Shown one piece after another: positions 39,440 through 48,260 of a stretch of 64,000 bases of DNA (positions within the stretch are counted from its first letter, which is position 1; the number at the start of each line of letters is the position of its first letter). The translations under genes and the position numbers were made by a program. The stretch is from Bacillus sp. AFS073361 (GTDB lineage: Bacteria > Bacillota > Bacilli > Bacillales > Cytobacillaceae). A model generated the notes under the pieces. That model was not told where the DNA came from. It saw nothing but the letters and a program-made list of their open reading frames with translations, and ran no database searches. The stretch lies in assembly GCF_002567005.1 (NCBI RefSeq), contig NZ_NUZU01000005.1, positions 41,693-105,692 of the forward strand, given 5' to 3'.

Positions 39440-39461
39440 TCATCTGTTGATGACTATTTTT
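39436..39461 (+). terminator. Terminator-like hairpin between rodZ and pgsA
   Basis: Perfect 9-bp stem ATAGTCATC / GATGACTAT with a TGTT loop and T-tail, overlapping the rodZ stop codon. Confidence 0.8.
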
Positions 39462-39490
39462 CGCTTTTAATATTAAAACGGAGGAAAACT

Positions 39491-40075
39491 ATGAATATTC
39501 CGAATAGAATCACTGTATCAAGAATATTATTAATTCCAATATTCTTGATTATTATGCTTGCTCCTTTTGAATGGGGCGATATGCATCTGCTGGGGACAGA
39601 CCTTCCCGTGACCCATTTTGTCGGTGCATTGATTTTTATTTTAGCCTCATCCACTGACTGGGTTGATGGGCATTATGCCCGAAAGTATAACCTGGTGACT
39701 AATATGGGGAAATTTCTCGACCCGCTTGCTGACAAATTATTGGTCTCGGCTGCATTGATTGTTCTCGTTGAATTGAATGATGTTTATGCACCTTCATGGA
39801 TTGTGATTGTTATTATTAGCAGGGAGTTTGCGGTAACAGGATTACGTCTCTTACTTGCAGGAGAAGGAGAAGTGGTTGCGGCTAACATGCTTGGGAAAAT
39901 TAAAACCTGGGCGCAAATTGTCGCTATTTCAGCACTTTTATTACATAATATTATTTTTGCAATGATTCCATTTCGTTTTGATATCGTGGCATTGTGGGTT
40001 GCATTAATTTTTACGATTTGGTCTGGATGGGATTATTTTGCAAAAAATAGTCATGTCCTTAAAAATTCAAAGTAA
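39491..40075 (+). CDS. pgsA: Phosphatidylglycerophosphate synthase
   Basis: 194-aa integral membrane CDP-diacylglycerol:glycerol-3-phosphate phosphatidyltransferase, the committed step to phosphatidylglycerol. The CDP-alcohol phosphotransferase motif DG-X2-AR-X8-G-X3-D-X3-D is complete (DGHYARKYN...GKFLDPLAD, near residues 57-80). About five hydrophobic segments. The ATG follows GGAGGAAA. It lies between rodZ and cinA as in B. subtilis. Confidence 0.96.
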   Translation: MNIPNRITVSRILLIPIFLIIMLAPFEWGDMHLLGTDLPVTHFVGALIFILASSTDWVDGHYARKYNLVTNMGKFLDPLADKLLVSAALIVLVELNDVYAPSWIVIVIISREFAVTGLRLLLAGEGEVVAANMLGKIKTWAQIVAISALLLHNIIFAMIPFRFDIVALWVALIFTIWSGWDYFAKNSHVLKNSK

Positions 40076-40099
40076 GTTTTACCAACTTAGGAGTAAAGG

Positions 40100-41362
40100 A
40101 TGTTGATTATGATGAATGCTGAGATTATTGCAGTTGGTTCGGAGTTATTGCTCGGTCAAATTGTGAATACGAATGCACGTTTTTTGTCCCAGCAATTGGC
40201 GGACCTAGGGATTAATGTCTTTTATCATACGGTAGTTGGTGATAATCCTGATAGATTAGAATCGGCAATTGAAATAGCTGAGAAGCGTGCAGAACTTATT
40301 ATCTTTACGGGTGGCCTTGGACCAACAAAGGATGATTTAACGAAGGAAACAATTGCACGCCACCTTGGAAAAGAACTTGTGACCGATGAGGATGCATTAA
40401 CTTCGATAGAATTATACTTTAAACGGACCCATCGCCCAATGACCGAAAATAACCGAAAACAGGCACTTGTATTAAGTGGTGCACATATTCTTCCAAATGA
40501 TCATGGAATGGCTCCAGGAATGGTTGTTAAATCTAACGATCACACCTATATGCTGCTCCCTGGCCCACCTAAGGAACTTGAGCCGATGTTTAGTCAATAT
40601 GGGTGTCAGGCACTCTCTAAAGAAAACCTGTCCAAAGAGGTAATTGTTTCAAGGGTGTTAAGGTTTTTTGGAATTGGTGAAGCTGCCTTGGAAACCGAGA
40701 TTATGGATTTAATTGACGCACAGAGCAACCCAACGATCGCCCCGCTTGCTGGGGATGGGGAGGTTACATTGAGGCTGACTGCCAAACATGTAGACGGAAA
40801 ACTAGCTCAGTCACTTCTCGATAATCTAGAAAATACCATTAACCAGCGTGTAGGTGAGTTTTTTTATGGATATGACCATACGTCACTAATGGAAGAAGTA
40901 AGAAAGACCTTACAGACACGAAAACTTACAATTACTGCGGCTGAGAGTTTAACCGGTGGACTGTTCCAACATGGGCTGACCGCCATTTCGGGTGCAAGTT
41001 CGGTGTTTACTGGTGGAGTTGTCTGCTATTCAAATCAAGTAAAACAGCAGATTTTAAAAGTGCGGCAAGAAACACTAGAAACAGAAGGTGCAGTTAGTGA
41101 ACAATGTGCTAGGGAACTGGCTGAAAATGCTGCCCAATTATTTAAAACGGATATTGGAATTAGTTTTACTGGTGTAGCAGGTCCTGAAGAGCTTGAAGGC
41201 AAGCCGGTTGGTACTGTATTTATTGGGATTTCAATAAAGGGAAAGCCAACCGTTGTTGAAAAACTTATCCTTGGCGGTACAAGAGAAGCCAATCGAGGGC
41301 GTGCCGTAAAATATGGGTGTCATTTTCTCCTTCAATTGTTAAAAGAGTCACAGAATGCTTAA
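40100..41362 (+). CDS. cinA: Competence/damage-inducible protein CinA
   Basis: 420-aa two-domain protein. The N-terminal molybdopterin-binding-like (COG1058) domain has [19 protein letters not shown] and [16 protein letters not shown]. The C-terminal NMN-deamidase-like (PncC/CinA) domain has [23 protein letters not shown] and SFTGVAGP. Roles include pyridine nucleotide recycling and, in naturally competent species, induction with recA. The ATG at 40100 has AGGAG at 6 bases; in-frame ATGs at 40109 and 40112 are possible. A terminator overlaps the stop region and separates it from recA. Confidence 0.94.
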   Translation: MLIMMNAEIIAVGSELLLGQIVNTNARFLSQQLADLGINVFYHTVVGDNPDRLESAIEIAEKRAELIIFTGGLGPTKDDLTKETIARHLGKELVTDEDALTSIELYFKRTHRPMTENNRKQALVLSGAHILPNDHGMAPGMVVKSNDHTYMLLPGPPKELEPMFSQYGCQALSKENLSKEVIVSRVLRFFGIGEAALETEIMDLIDAQSNPTIAPLAGDGEVTLRLTAKHVDGKLAQSLLDNLENTINQRVGEFFYGYDHTSLMEEVRKTLQTRKLTITAAESLTGGLFQHGLTAISGASSVFTGGVVCYSNQVKQQILKVRQETLETEGAVSEQCARELAENAAQLFKTDIGISFTGVAGPEELEGKPVGTVFIGISIKGKPTVVEKLILGGTREANRGRAVKYGCHFLLQLLKESQNA

Positions 41363-41383
41363 TAGTATTCTGTGATTTTTTTT
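41348..41383 (+). terminator. cinA terminator
   Basis: Nine-bp stem TCACAGAAT / ATTCTGTGA with an eight-T tail; the left arm lies in the last codons of cinA. Confidence 0.88.
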
Positions 41384-41512
41384 GAATAGATTAGTTAGCG
41401 GAAAAATCAGAAAATGGATGAAACTAACTTTATCTGCCTGCTAAAGTTGCAAAAAAATACAAAAAGCATAGAGAATTACCTAAAATTACATCAAAGTTGC
41501 TTTGAAAATAAA

Positions 41513-41526
41513 CGAATGAATGTTCG
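41513..41526 (+). promoter_or_regulatory. LexA (DinR) operator upstream of recA
   Basis: CGAATGAATGTTCG matches the Bacillus SOS consensus CGAACRNRYGTTCG at all but one position. It lies 10 bases upstream of the -35 and 108 bases before recA, indicating SOS control. Confidence 0.85.
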
Positions 41527-41535
41527 TTTTTTTGC

Positions 41536-41564
41536 TCGACAAATATTCGAAAAGAAGTTATATT
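41536..41564 (+). promoter_or_regulatory. Candidate recA promoter
   Basis: TCGACA (41536-41541), 17-base spacer, TATATT (41559-41564), just downstream of the LexA box. A leader of about 60 bases precedes recA. Confidence 0.6.
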
Positions 41565-41633
41565 ATTAATAGGAATTAATTTAATAGATTATAGCAATTA
41601 GCATGTGTTTATATATAAGGGAGGAAATGATTC

Positions 41634-42677
41634 GTGAGTAATGATCGTAAAGCGGCCTTAGAAATGGCGTTAAAGCAAATAGAAAAGCAATTTGGTAAAG
41701 GTTCCGTCATGAAGATGGGAGAAAAAACGGATACAAAGATTTTAACGAGTCCAAGTGGCTCATTAGCACTTGATGCAGCACTTGGGGTAGGTGGATATCC
41801 TAGAGGACGTATTATTGAAGTATATGGCCCTGAGAGCTCTGGTAAAACAACGGTTGCATTACATGCAATTGCTGAAGTTCAAGCAAACGGTGGACAAGCT
41901 GCATTTATCGATGCTGAACATGCGCTTGACCCAACGTATGCCCAAAAATTAGGTGTTAACATTGATGAGTTATTATTATCACAACCTGATACGGGTGAAC
42001 AAGCGCTTGAAATCGCGGAAGCATTAGTACGAAGCGGTGCCATTGATATTCTTATCGTTGACTCTGTAGCCGCATTGGTTCCAAAAGCGGAAATTGAAGG
42101 GGAAATGGGAGATTCTCACGTTGGTTTACAAGCACGTCTAATGTCACAGGCACTTCGTAAACTATCTGGAGCCATTAACAAATCTAAGACGATCGCAATC
42201 TTTATTAACCAAATCCGTGAAAAAATTGGCGTTATGTTCGGGAATCCTGAAACCACACCTGGTGGTCGTGCGTTAAAGTTTTATTCAACAGTCCGTCTTG
42301 AAGTGCGCCGTGCGGAAGCGTTGAAGCAAGGGACTGACATTGTCGGGAATAAAACCAAAATAAAAATCGTTAAGAATAAGGTTGCTCCGCCTTTCCGTAC
42401 AGCAGAAGTAGATATTATGTATGGCGAAGGGATATCTAAGGAAGGCGAGATTGTTGATTTAGGTTCTGAATTAGATATCGTCCAAAAAAGCGGTTCATGG
42501 TATTCCTATAACGACATTAGAATTGGTCAAGGCCGTGAAAATGCAAAACTGTATTTAAAGGAAAACCCTGATATTCGTCTCCAGATTCAAACGCAAATAC
42601 GTGAACATTATGGCTTAGACGGTGAGAAGTTTGTAACTGAAACAGATGATGATGAACAATTTGAACTAATTGATTAA
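41634..42677 (+). CDS. recA: Recombinase RecA
   Basis: 347-aa strand-exchange ATPase for homologous recombination and coprotease for LexA. Walker [10 protein letters not shown] at residues 65-73, [19 protein letters not shown], the DNA-binding loop 2 region and [20 protein letters not shown] are intact. Acidic C terminus ([12 protein letters not shown]) is typical. The GTG at 41634 follows GGGAGG at 7 bases. Regulation by LexA is supported by the operator at 41513. A terminator and a repeat element follow. Confidence 0.98.
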   Translation: MSNDRKAALEMALKQIEKQFGKGSVMKMGEKTDTKILTSPSGSLALDAALGVGGYPRGRIIEVYGPESSGKTTVALHAIAEVQANGGQAAFIDAEHALDPTYAQKLGVNIDELLLSQPDTGEQALEIAEALVRSGAIDILIVDSVAALVPKAEIEGEMGDSHVGLQARLMSQALRKLSGAINKSKTIAIFINQIREKIGVMFGNPETTPGGRALKFYSTVRLEVRRAEALKQGTDIVGNKTKIKIVKNKVAPPFRTAEVDIMYGEGISKEGEIVDLGSELDIVQKSGSWYSYNDIRIGQGRENAKLYLKENPDIRLQIQTQIREHYGLDGEKFVTETDDDEQFELID

Positions 42678-42682
42678 TGTAA

Positions 42683-42719
42683 AAGAGCAAAGCTATTTAT
42701 ATGGTTTTGCTCTTTTTTT
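42683..42719 (+). terminator. recA terminator
   Basis: Ten-bp stem AGAGCAAAGC / GTTTTGCTCT with one G-U pair, ten-base loop and seven Ts. Confidence 0.88.
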
Positions 42720-42724
42720 ACAAA

Positions 42725-42843
42725 GGCTGTGTTAAAAGGGCACTTTTGATTTAATAGCAAGTTGATTGGAGCGGAAGGCACGAAGACTCCCGCGGAAAGC
42801 AAAGTGCCTGGAGCGGAAATCAACAGCCAAGTATAACAGAGCT
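42725..42843. repeat. Long copy of the dispersed inverted-repeat element (119 bp)
   Basis: It has the same ends as the 22241-22317 copy (GGCTGTGTTA left, TAACAGAGC right). Inside, GTTGATT / AATCAAC flank a second nested pair GGCAC / GTGCC, and GGAGCGGAA occurs twice. It carries no ORF and lies directly after the recA terminator, 116 bases before the rny promoter. Confidence 0.75.
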
Positions 42844-42959
42844 TCACAAAATATATTTTAATTACAATAATATAGTCATAAGTTGATAAAGATTTTAGCC
42901 TATCGGTCATAAAATGATGTCCTATTCTAAATATTTCAAAAAGCCAATAGGACTAAGCC

Positions 42960-42988
42960 TTGACAATGAATATTCCCACCTTTACAAT
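42960..42988 (+). promoter_or_regulatory. Probable sigma-A promoter of rny
   Basis: TTGACA (42960-42965), 17-base spacer, TACAAT (42983-42988). It predicts a leader of about 130 bases before rny. The sequence between the repeat and this promoter (42844-42959) holds nothing recognisable. Confidence 0.8.
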
Positions 42989-43127
42989 TAACATGTATAT
43001 TTTACATTTTTGGTATTATTACAATCCGAAAAAAGCCTTGGTGCTTGCTGTATGTTGAGTCTAAACAATGTACATGCCGACACTTAAAAAATGTAACAAA
43101 AGTTCATAGCAAGAGGAGGTGTAACGA

Positions 43128-44687
43128 TTGGATTTAATTACTATCATCTCCATTTTGCTTGGCCTTATCGTCGGTGCCGTTGTTGGCTATTTTGTTCATA
43201 AGTCCATTGCTGAAGCAAAAGTAGCAGGTGCAAAGAATGCTGCAGAGCAGATTCTTGAAGATGCGAAACGTGATGCTGATTCACTGAAAAAAGAAGCTTT
43301 GCTAGAAGCAAAGGATGAAATTCACAAGCTGCGTACAGAAGCAGAACGTGAGGTTCGTGAACGAAGAAATGAAATGCAAAAACAAGAAAACCGTTTACTG
43401 CAAAGAGAAGAGAATTTAGATCGAAAAGAGGAAACGTTAAACAAGCGTGAAAATCTTTTAGAAAAGAAGGATGATTCTCTAAACCAAAGACAACAGCATA
43501 TTGAAGAGATGGAAAGCAAAGTGGACGAGTTGGTACGAAAACAACAAACTGAACTCGAACGAATTTCAAGCTTAACGCGCGAGGAAGCAAAAGCTATCAT
43601 TATCGACAGAATGGAGCAGGAATTAACCCATGACACTGCCATAATGATTAAGGAAAGTGAGAATCGTGCGAAAGAGGAAGCAGACAAGAAAGCGAAGGAA
43701 ATTCTTTCGCTAGCAATCCAGCGTTGCGCTGCTGACCATGTTGCGGAAACGACTGTCTCTGTCGTCAACCTGCCAAATGACGAAATGAAGGGCCGTATTA
43801 TTGGCCGTGAAGGAAGAAATATTCGTACGCTAGAAACATTAACAGGAATTGATTTAATTATTGATGATACTCCTGAAGCTGTAATTCTATCAGGTTTTGA
43901 TCCTATTCGTCGCGAAACGGCTCGCCTGGCATTGGAGAAATTAGTTCAAGATGGGCGTATCCATCCAGCACGAATTGAGGAAATGGTTGAAAAGTCTCGT
44001 CGTGAAGTGGATGAATATATCCGCGAGGTTGGTGAGCAAACCACCTTTGAAGTGGGGGTTCATGGACTTCATCCAGATCTTATCAAAATTCTTGGCCGCT
44101 TGAAATTCCGTACAAGCTATGGTCAAAACGTCTTAAAACATTCAATGGAAGTAGCACAGCTTTCTGGATTACTTGCTGCTGAATTGGGTCAAGATGAAAC
44201 CTTAGCACGTCGTGCGGGCTTGCTTCATGATATTGGAAAGGCAATTGACCATGAAGTAGAAGGCAGTCACGTAGAAATTGGTGTTGAACTTGCAACTAAA
44301 TACAAGGAACACCCTGTAGTAATTAATAGTATAGCATCACATCATGGGGATACAGAGCCAACGTCTATCATTGCTGTTTTAGTTGCCGCTGCGGATGCAT
44401 TATCAGCTGCAAGACCTGGTGCCCGTAGTGAGACTCTTGAAAACTATATCCGACGTCTTGAAAAGTTAGAGGAAATCTCTGAGTCTTATGAAGGTGTAGA
44501 GAAATCTTTTGCTATTCAAGCTGGACGTGAAGTTCGTATTATTGTAAGACCTGATTCGGTTGATGATCTTGCTGCGCATCGATTAGCTCGTGATATTCGT
44601 AAGCGCATTGAAGAAGAACTTGATTATCCTGGACACATTAAAGTGACAGTTATCCGAGAAACACGGGCTGTTGAATATGCGAAATAA
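43128..44687 (+). CDS. rny: Ribonuclease Y
   Basis: 519-aa membrane-anchored endoribonuclease that starts bulk mRNA decay in Bacilli. One N-terminal membrane helix (residues 3-25) is followed by a long charged coiled coil (about 30-200), a KH domain ([15 protein letters not shown]) and an HD domain whose metal motif is seen in [11 protein letters not shown], with HSMEVAQLS before it. The TTG at 43128 follows GAGGAGGTG. B. subtilis has pbpX between recA and rny; here it is absent. Partner factor RicA is encoded downstream. Confidence 0.97.
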   Translation: MDLITIISILLGLIVGAVVGYFVHKSIAEAKVAGAKNAAEQILEDAKRDADSLKKEALLEAKDEIHKLRTEAEREVRERRNEMQKQENRLLQREENLDRKEETLNKRENLLEKKDDSLNQRQQHIEEMESKVDELVRKQQTELERISSLTREEAKAIIIDRMEQELTHDTAIMIKESENRAKEEADKKAKEILSLAIQRCAADHVAETTVSVVNLPNDEMKGRIIGREGRNIRTLETLTGIDLIIDDTPEAVILSGFDPIRRETARLALEKLVQDGRIHPARIEEMVEKSRREVDEYIREVGEQTTFEVGVHGLHPDLIKILGRLKFRTSYGQNVLKHSMEVAQLSGLLAAELGQDETLARRAGLLHDIGKAIDHEVEGSHVEIGVELATKYKEHPVVINSIASHHGDTEPTSIIAVLVAAADALSAARPGARSETLENYIRRLEKLEEISESYEGVEKSFAIQAGREVRIIVRPDSVDDLAAHRLARDIRKRIEEELDYPGHIKVTVIRETRAVEYAK

Positions 44688-44714
44688 AGCGGTGCACATG
44701 CACCGCTTTTTTTT
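44686..44714 (+). terminator. rny terminator
   Basis: Eleven-bp stem AAAGCGGTGCA / TGCACCGCTTT and an eight-T tail. Confidence 0.92.
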
Positions 44715-44797
44715 ATGAAAGTGCTTATCCGATTAAATGAAGTCTGAATGTGATACAATTGAAACATTAACAATTTTTCTTGATGAGAGGATTAAAA

Positions 44798-45595
44798 ATG
44801 AATCTACTTTTTATAGGTGATGTTGTCGGGTCACCAGGCCGAGACATGGTAAAGGAATATTTGCCAAAATTAAAAGAAAAATATCGTCCACATTTTACCA
44901 TTATTAATGGGGAAAATGCTGCAGGCGGTAAAGGAATTACAGAAAAGATATATCGTGAATTTTTAGGTTATGGCGCACAAGCTGTAACCCTTGGTAATCA
45001 CTCATGGGACAACCGTGAGATCTTTGAGTTTATCGGTTCAGCCAAAAATATGGTTAGACCAGCGAATTTTCCTGAAGGAACACCAGGTAAAGGGATGGCA
45101 TTTTTTAAAGTAAATGATTTAGAAGTTGCCGTCATTAATCTGCAAGGGAGAACTTTCATGGCACCGTTGGATTGTCCATTTAAAAAGGCAGACGAATTAA
45201 TTGAAATTGCCAGAGAAAGAACTCCATATATTTTTGTGGATTTTCATGCCGAAGTAACCAGTGAGAAGCAGGCAATGGGTTGGTACCTGGATGGGAGAGT
45301 ATCTGCGGTTGTAGGGACACATACACATGTTCAGACGGCTGATAGCCGCATTCTGCCTAATGGCACAGGGTATTTATCCGATGTGGGCATGACGGGTCCG
45401 TATGACGGTATTTTAGGGGTGGAGAGAGATGCTGTTCTTAAAAGGTTTCTGACGAGCCTTCCTGTCCGGTTTGAGGTGGCGACAGGCGGAAGAAATCAGC
45501 TTAGTGCCGTCTATATTGAATTGGATCGGAAATCCGGCTTTACAAAAAAAATTCAACCTATCTTAATAAATGATGATCATCCGTTTTATACTTAA
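44798..45595 (+). CDS. ymdB: Metallophosphodiesterase YmdB
   Basis: 265-aa calcineurin-like phosphoesterase of the YmdB family; the B. subtilis protein hydrolyses 2',3'-cyclic nucleotides and is needed for biofilm/late adaptive responses. Metal-site motifs are GDVVGSPGR, NGENAAGGKGIT, LGNHSWDN, DFHAEVTSEK and GTHTHVQT. The ATG at 44798 has GAGAGG at 7 bases; the upstream TTG at 44780 lacks a good site. It sits between rny and spoVS as in B. subtilis. Confidence 0.95.
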   Translation: MNLLFIGDVVGSPGRDMVKEYLPKLKEKYRPHFTIINGENAAGGKGITEKIYREFLGYGAQAVTLGNHSWDNREIFEFIGSAKNMVRPANFPEGTPGKGMAFFKVNDLEVAVINLQGRTFMAPLDCPFKKADELIEIARERTPYIFVDFHAEVTSEKQAMGWYLDGRVSAVVGTHTHVQTADSRILPNGTGYLSDVGMTGPYDGILGVERDAVLKRFLTSLPVRFEVATGGRNQLSAVYIELDRKSGFTKKIQPILINDDHPFYT

Positions 45596-45623
45596 AGAGC
45601 AAATTGGTTTTGCTCTTTTTTTT
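45594..45623 (+). terminator. ymdB terminator
   Basis: Ten-bp stem AAAGAGCAAA / TTTGCTCTTT and a T-run, overlapping the ymdB stop. Confidence 0.9.
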
Positions 45624-45674
45624 ATAGCTCCAAAAGCTCCAGAGCCTAGAGACTGGCGCATTTTTTTTGTCCAA

Positions 45675-45704
45675 GCCGGAATATGTTTTTTGACAACTGA
45701 ATAT
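45675..45704 (+). promoter_or_regulatory. Probable sigma-H promoter of spoVS
   Basis: GCCGGAATA (45675-45683), 12-base gap, ACTGAATAT (45696-45704). The sigma-H pattern is RnAGGAwww-N12-RnnGAATww, with a single mismatch. B. subtilis spoVS is known to be sigma-H dependent. Confidence 0.75.
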
Positions 45705-45784
45705 AGTAGCAGTGGAATGTTATAACCTGATTTGTTCATGAAACTGCTCATGCGGGATCGGGATTTTCTAAGGAGGAGCTAGAA

Positions 45785-46045
45785 ATGGATATATTAAAAG
45801 TTTCAGCAAAATCTAATCCTAATTCTGTAGCTGGTGCGCTTGCCGGGGTTCTGCGTGAAAGAGGTGCAGCGGAAATACAGGCAATTGGGGCGGGTGCATT
45901 GAATCAAGCCGTTAAGGCAGTAGCGATTGCTCGAGGATTTGTAGCACCTAGCGGAGTTGATTTAATTTGTATCCCTGCGTTTACCGATATTTTAATTGAC
46001 GGGGAAGAACGCACAGCTATCAAACTAATTGTAGAACCGCGTTGA
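45785..46045 (+). CDS. spoVS: Stage V sporulation protein S
   Basis: 86-aa small protein of the SpoVS family (Alba-like fold in homologues). The sequence is nearly the family consensus, including KVSAKSNPNSVAGALAGVLRE and GAGALNQAVKAVAIARGFV. It is required for progression beyond stage V and affects septation and autolysis. The ATG follows AAGGAGGAG. A clear sigma-H promoter lies 80 bases upstream and a strong terminator downstream, so it is monocistronic. Confidence 0.97.
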   Translation: MDILKVSAKSNPNSVAGALAGVLRERGAAEIQAIGAGALNQAVKAVAIARGFVAPSGVDLICIPAFTDILIDGEERTAIKLIVEPR

Positions 46046-46089
46046 AAGAGATAGACTTTTGACAAGTAAAAACAAATAATGATTGATAC

Positions 46090-46121
46090 TACCTGCTTGT
46101 ATAATCAAGCAGGTATTTTTT
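46090..46121 (+). terminator. spoVS terminator
   Basis: Perfect 10-bp stem TACCTGCTTG / CAAGCAGGTA with six Ts. Confidence 0.92.
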
Positions 46122-46347
46122 AGTTTTAGGTCAAAAATCAAAAATATCGATAAAACATTATTCTAAGATAGACTATGATTATTTCTAGAATATAAATAAT
46201 AGATATTTGTTTGAAGAATAAATGTTAGAAAAACTGCCATATAATGAGGTGGATTTTGTTTTTACAGCAGTCGACATAATCGAATCCGAGTATATTTCAA
46301 ATAATAAAAAAATATTCATATTTTAGACAATATTTCGCTTTAAAGGG

Positions 46348-46376
46348 TTGCAATTTTTAGTGCATAGGTCTAGAAT
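46348..46376 (+). promoter_or_regulatory. Probable sigma-A promoter of korAB
   Basis: TTGCAA (46348-46353), 17-base spacer, TAGAAT (46371-46376), giving a leader of about 140 bases. The rest of the 478-base gap is very AT-rich and shows no ORF or known RNA; a TATAAT at 46240 has no matching -35. Confidence 0.6.
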
Positions 46377-46390
46377 TGTAAGCGTTTAGT
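46376..46390 (+). promoter_or_regulatory. cre-like site overlapping the korAB start point
   Basis: TTGTAAGCGTTTAGT fits the catabolite-response consensus WTGNAANCGNWWNCAW with mismatches only at its right end. Its place at the predicted transcription start suggests repression by CcpA. Confidence 0.5.
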
Positions 46391-46523
46391 ACATATCTTA
46401 AGTTACATTTTTTAGTCTTGCTATTATAGGCTAAATTCTAGTGAAATACTCGGAATAGTGCTAAACTAATAAATGAATCAATTTATTCTAATTAATTTTT
46501 ACATATCCAAAGGGGTGTAAGTC

Positions 46524-48260
46524 ATGATCAATCAACTTTCATGGAAAGTTGGAGGACAACAAGGGGAAGGTATTGAAAGTACTGGGGAAATCTTTGCAAT
46601 TGCACTGAATCGCCTGGGCTATTACTTGTATGGTTATCGTCACTTTTCTTCACGGATTAAGGGTGGTCATACCAACAATAAAATCAGAGTAAGTACGACA
46701 GAAGTGCGTTCAATTTCTGATGACCTAGATATCCTAGTAGCATTTGACCAAGAAACGATTGATTTAAATTACAAAGAACTACACAGTAATGGTGTAATCC
46801 TTGCTGATGCAAAATTTTCACCAAAGAAGCCTGATGATACACAAGCATCATTGTATGCGGTACCATTTACTGAAATTGCCACTGAACTTGGAACTTCTTT
46901 AATGAAGAACATGGTAGCAATCGGTGCAACATCTGCTATTTTAGACTTAGATATTAATGTATTTGAAGTAGTAGTTCGTGAGATTTTTGGCAAAAAAGGC
47001 GACCAAGTTGTTGCGAAGAATATGGATGCAATCAAAGCCGGCTTTGAAAAAGTGAAAGAAAATCTAGCTTCAGGTGTCCCAACAATGGAACTTGAAAAGG
47101 CTGACGGCCAAAAAAGGATGTTTATGATTGGTAACGATGCGATCGCACTTGGTGCTATTGCAGGCGGATGCCGATTTATGGCAGCTTATCCTATTACACC
47201 AGCATCTGAAATAATGGAGTATTTGATTAAAAAATTACCTGCTTTAGGTGGAACAGTTATTCAAACAGAAGATGAAATTGCTGCTTGTACGATGGCCATT
47301 GGAGCTAACTACGGCGGTGTACGTGCAATTACTGCTTCAGCTGGACCTGGGTTATCATTAAAAATGGAAGCAATTGGACTTTCTGGTATCACTGAAACAC
47401 CGCTGGTAATTGTGGATACGCAACGTGGAGGTCCTTCAACAGGATTACCAACAAAGCAAGAACAATCGGATCTTATGGCAATGATTTATGGTACACATGG
47501 TGAAATCCCAAAAATTGTTATGGCTCCAAGTACGGTTGAGGAAGCTTTTTATGATACAGCGGAAGCATTCAATTTAGCAGAAGAATATCAATGCCCTGTC
47601 ATTATTTTATCTGATCTTCAATTATCTTTAGGAAAACAGACCGTTGAACCATTAAATTATGACAAAGTTGAAATCAGACGTGGAAAATTGGTTGCTGATG
47701 AAATCCCAGCTAACGAAAATAATGCATATTTTAAACGGTATGAAGTTACAGAAGATGGTGTTTCACCACGTGTAATTCCTGGTATGAAAAATGGTATCCA
47801 CCATGTAACAGGTGTTGAGCATGATGAAACAGGTAAACCATCTGAATCTGCTGCAAATCGAATTGCACAAATGGATAAGCGTTTCCGTAAAATCGAAAAT
47901 ATTCGCTTTAATACACCTGTATATAAAAATACTAAGCACGAAGATCCAGATGTATTATTTGTCGGTTTTAATTCAACACGCGGTGTTATTGAAGAAGCGA
48001 TGACACGTTTAGAGAATGATGGCTTAAAAGTAAATCATGCTCAGATTCGCTTAATTCACCCATTCCCAACAGACGAAGTTCTTCCGTTAGTTCGTGCTGC
48101 TAAGAAAGTGATTGTTTTAGAAAACAATGCAACCGGGCAATTAGCAAATATTATGAAAATGAATGTTGGACATGCTGAAAAGATTACTAAGCATCTTAAA
48201 TATGATGGAAATCCATTCTTACCACACGAAGTTTATACAAAATGTAAGGAGTTGTTCTAA
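46524..48260 (+). CDS. korA: 2-oxoacid:ferredoxin oxidoreductase alpha subunit (gamma-alpha fusion)
   Basis: 578-aa subunit of a thiamine-dependent 2-oxoacid (probably 2-oxoglutarate) ferredoxin oxidoreductase. The first 190 residues are the gamma domain (GGQQGEGIESTGEIFA), fused to the alpha domain (AAYPITPASEIMEYLIKKLP, EDEIAACTMAIGANYGG) and a C-terminal domain (HPFPTDEVLPLVRAAK). Substrate choice is inferred from Bacillus/actinobacterial KorAB similarity. RBS is AAAGGGGTG. korB follows directly. It occupies the slot held by tdh-kbl in B. subtilis. Confidence 0.9.
   Translation: MINQLSWKVGGQQGEGIESTGEIFAIALNRLGYYLYGYRHFSSRIKGGHTNNKIRVSTTEVRSISDDLDILVAFDQETIDLNYKELHSNGVILADAKFSPKKPDDTQASLYAVPFTEIATELGTSLMKNMVAIGATSAILDLDINVFEVVVREIFGKKGDQVVAKNMDAIKAGFEKVKENLASGVPTMELEKADGQKRMFMIGNDAIALGAIAGGCRFMAAYPITPASEIMEYLIKKLPALGGTVIQTEDEIAACTMAIGANYGGVRAITASAGPGLSLKMEAIGLSGITETPLVIVDTQRGGPSTGLPTKQEQSDLMAMIYGTHGEIPKIVMAPSTVEEAFYDTAEAFNLAEEYQCPVIILSDLQLSLGKQTVEPLNYDKVEIRRGKLVADEIPANENNAYFKRYEVTEDGVSPRVIPGMKNGIHHVTGVEHDETGKPSESAANRIAQMDKRFRKIENIRFNTPVYKNTKHEDPDVLFVGFNSTRGVIEEAMTRLENDGLKVNHAQIRLIHPFPTDEVLPLVRAAKKVIVLENNATGQLANIMKMNVGHAEKITKHLKYDGNPFLPHEVYTKCKELF

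Noticed and set aside
43165..43768. Two long minus-strand frames over the rny coiled coil
   Set aside because: They arise from the biased codon pattern of the Glu/Lys-rich coiled coil and show no family features.
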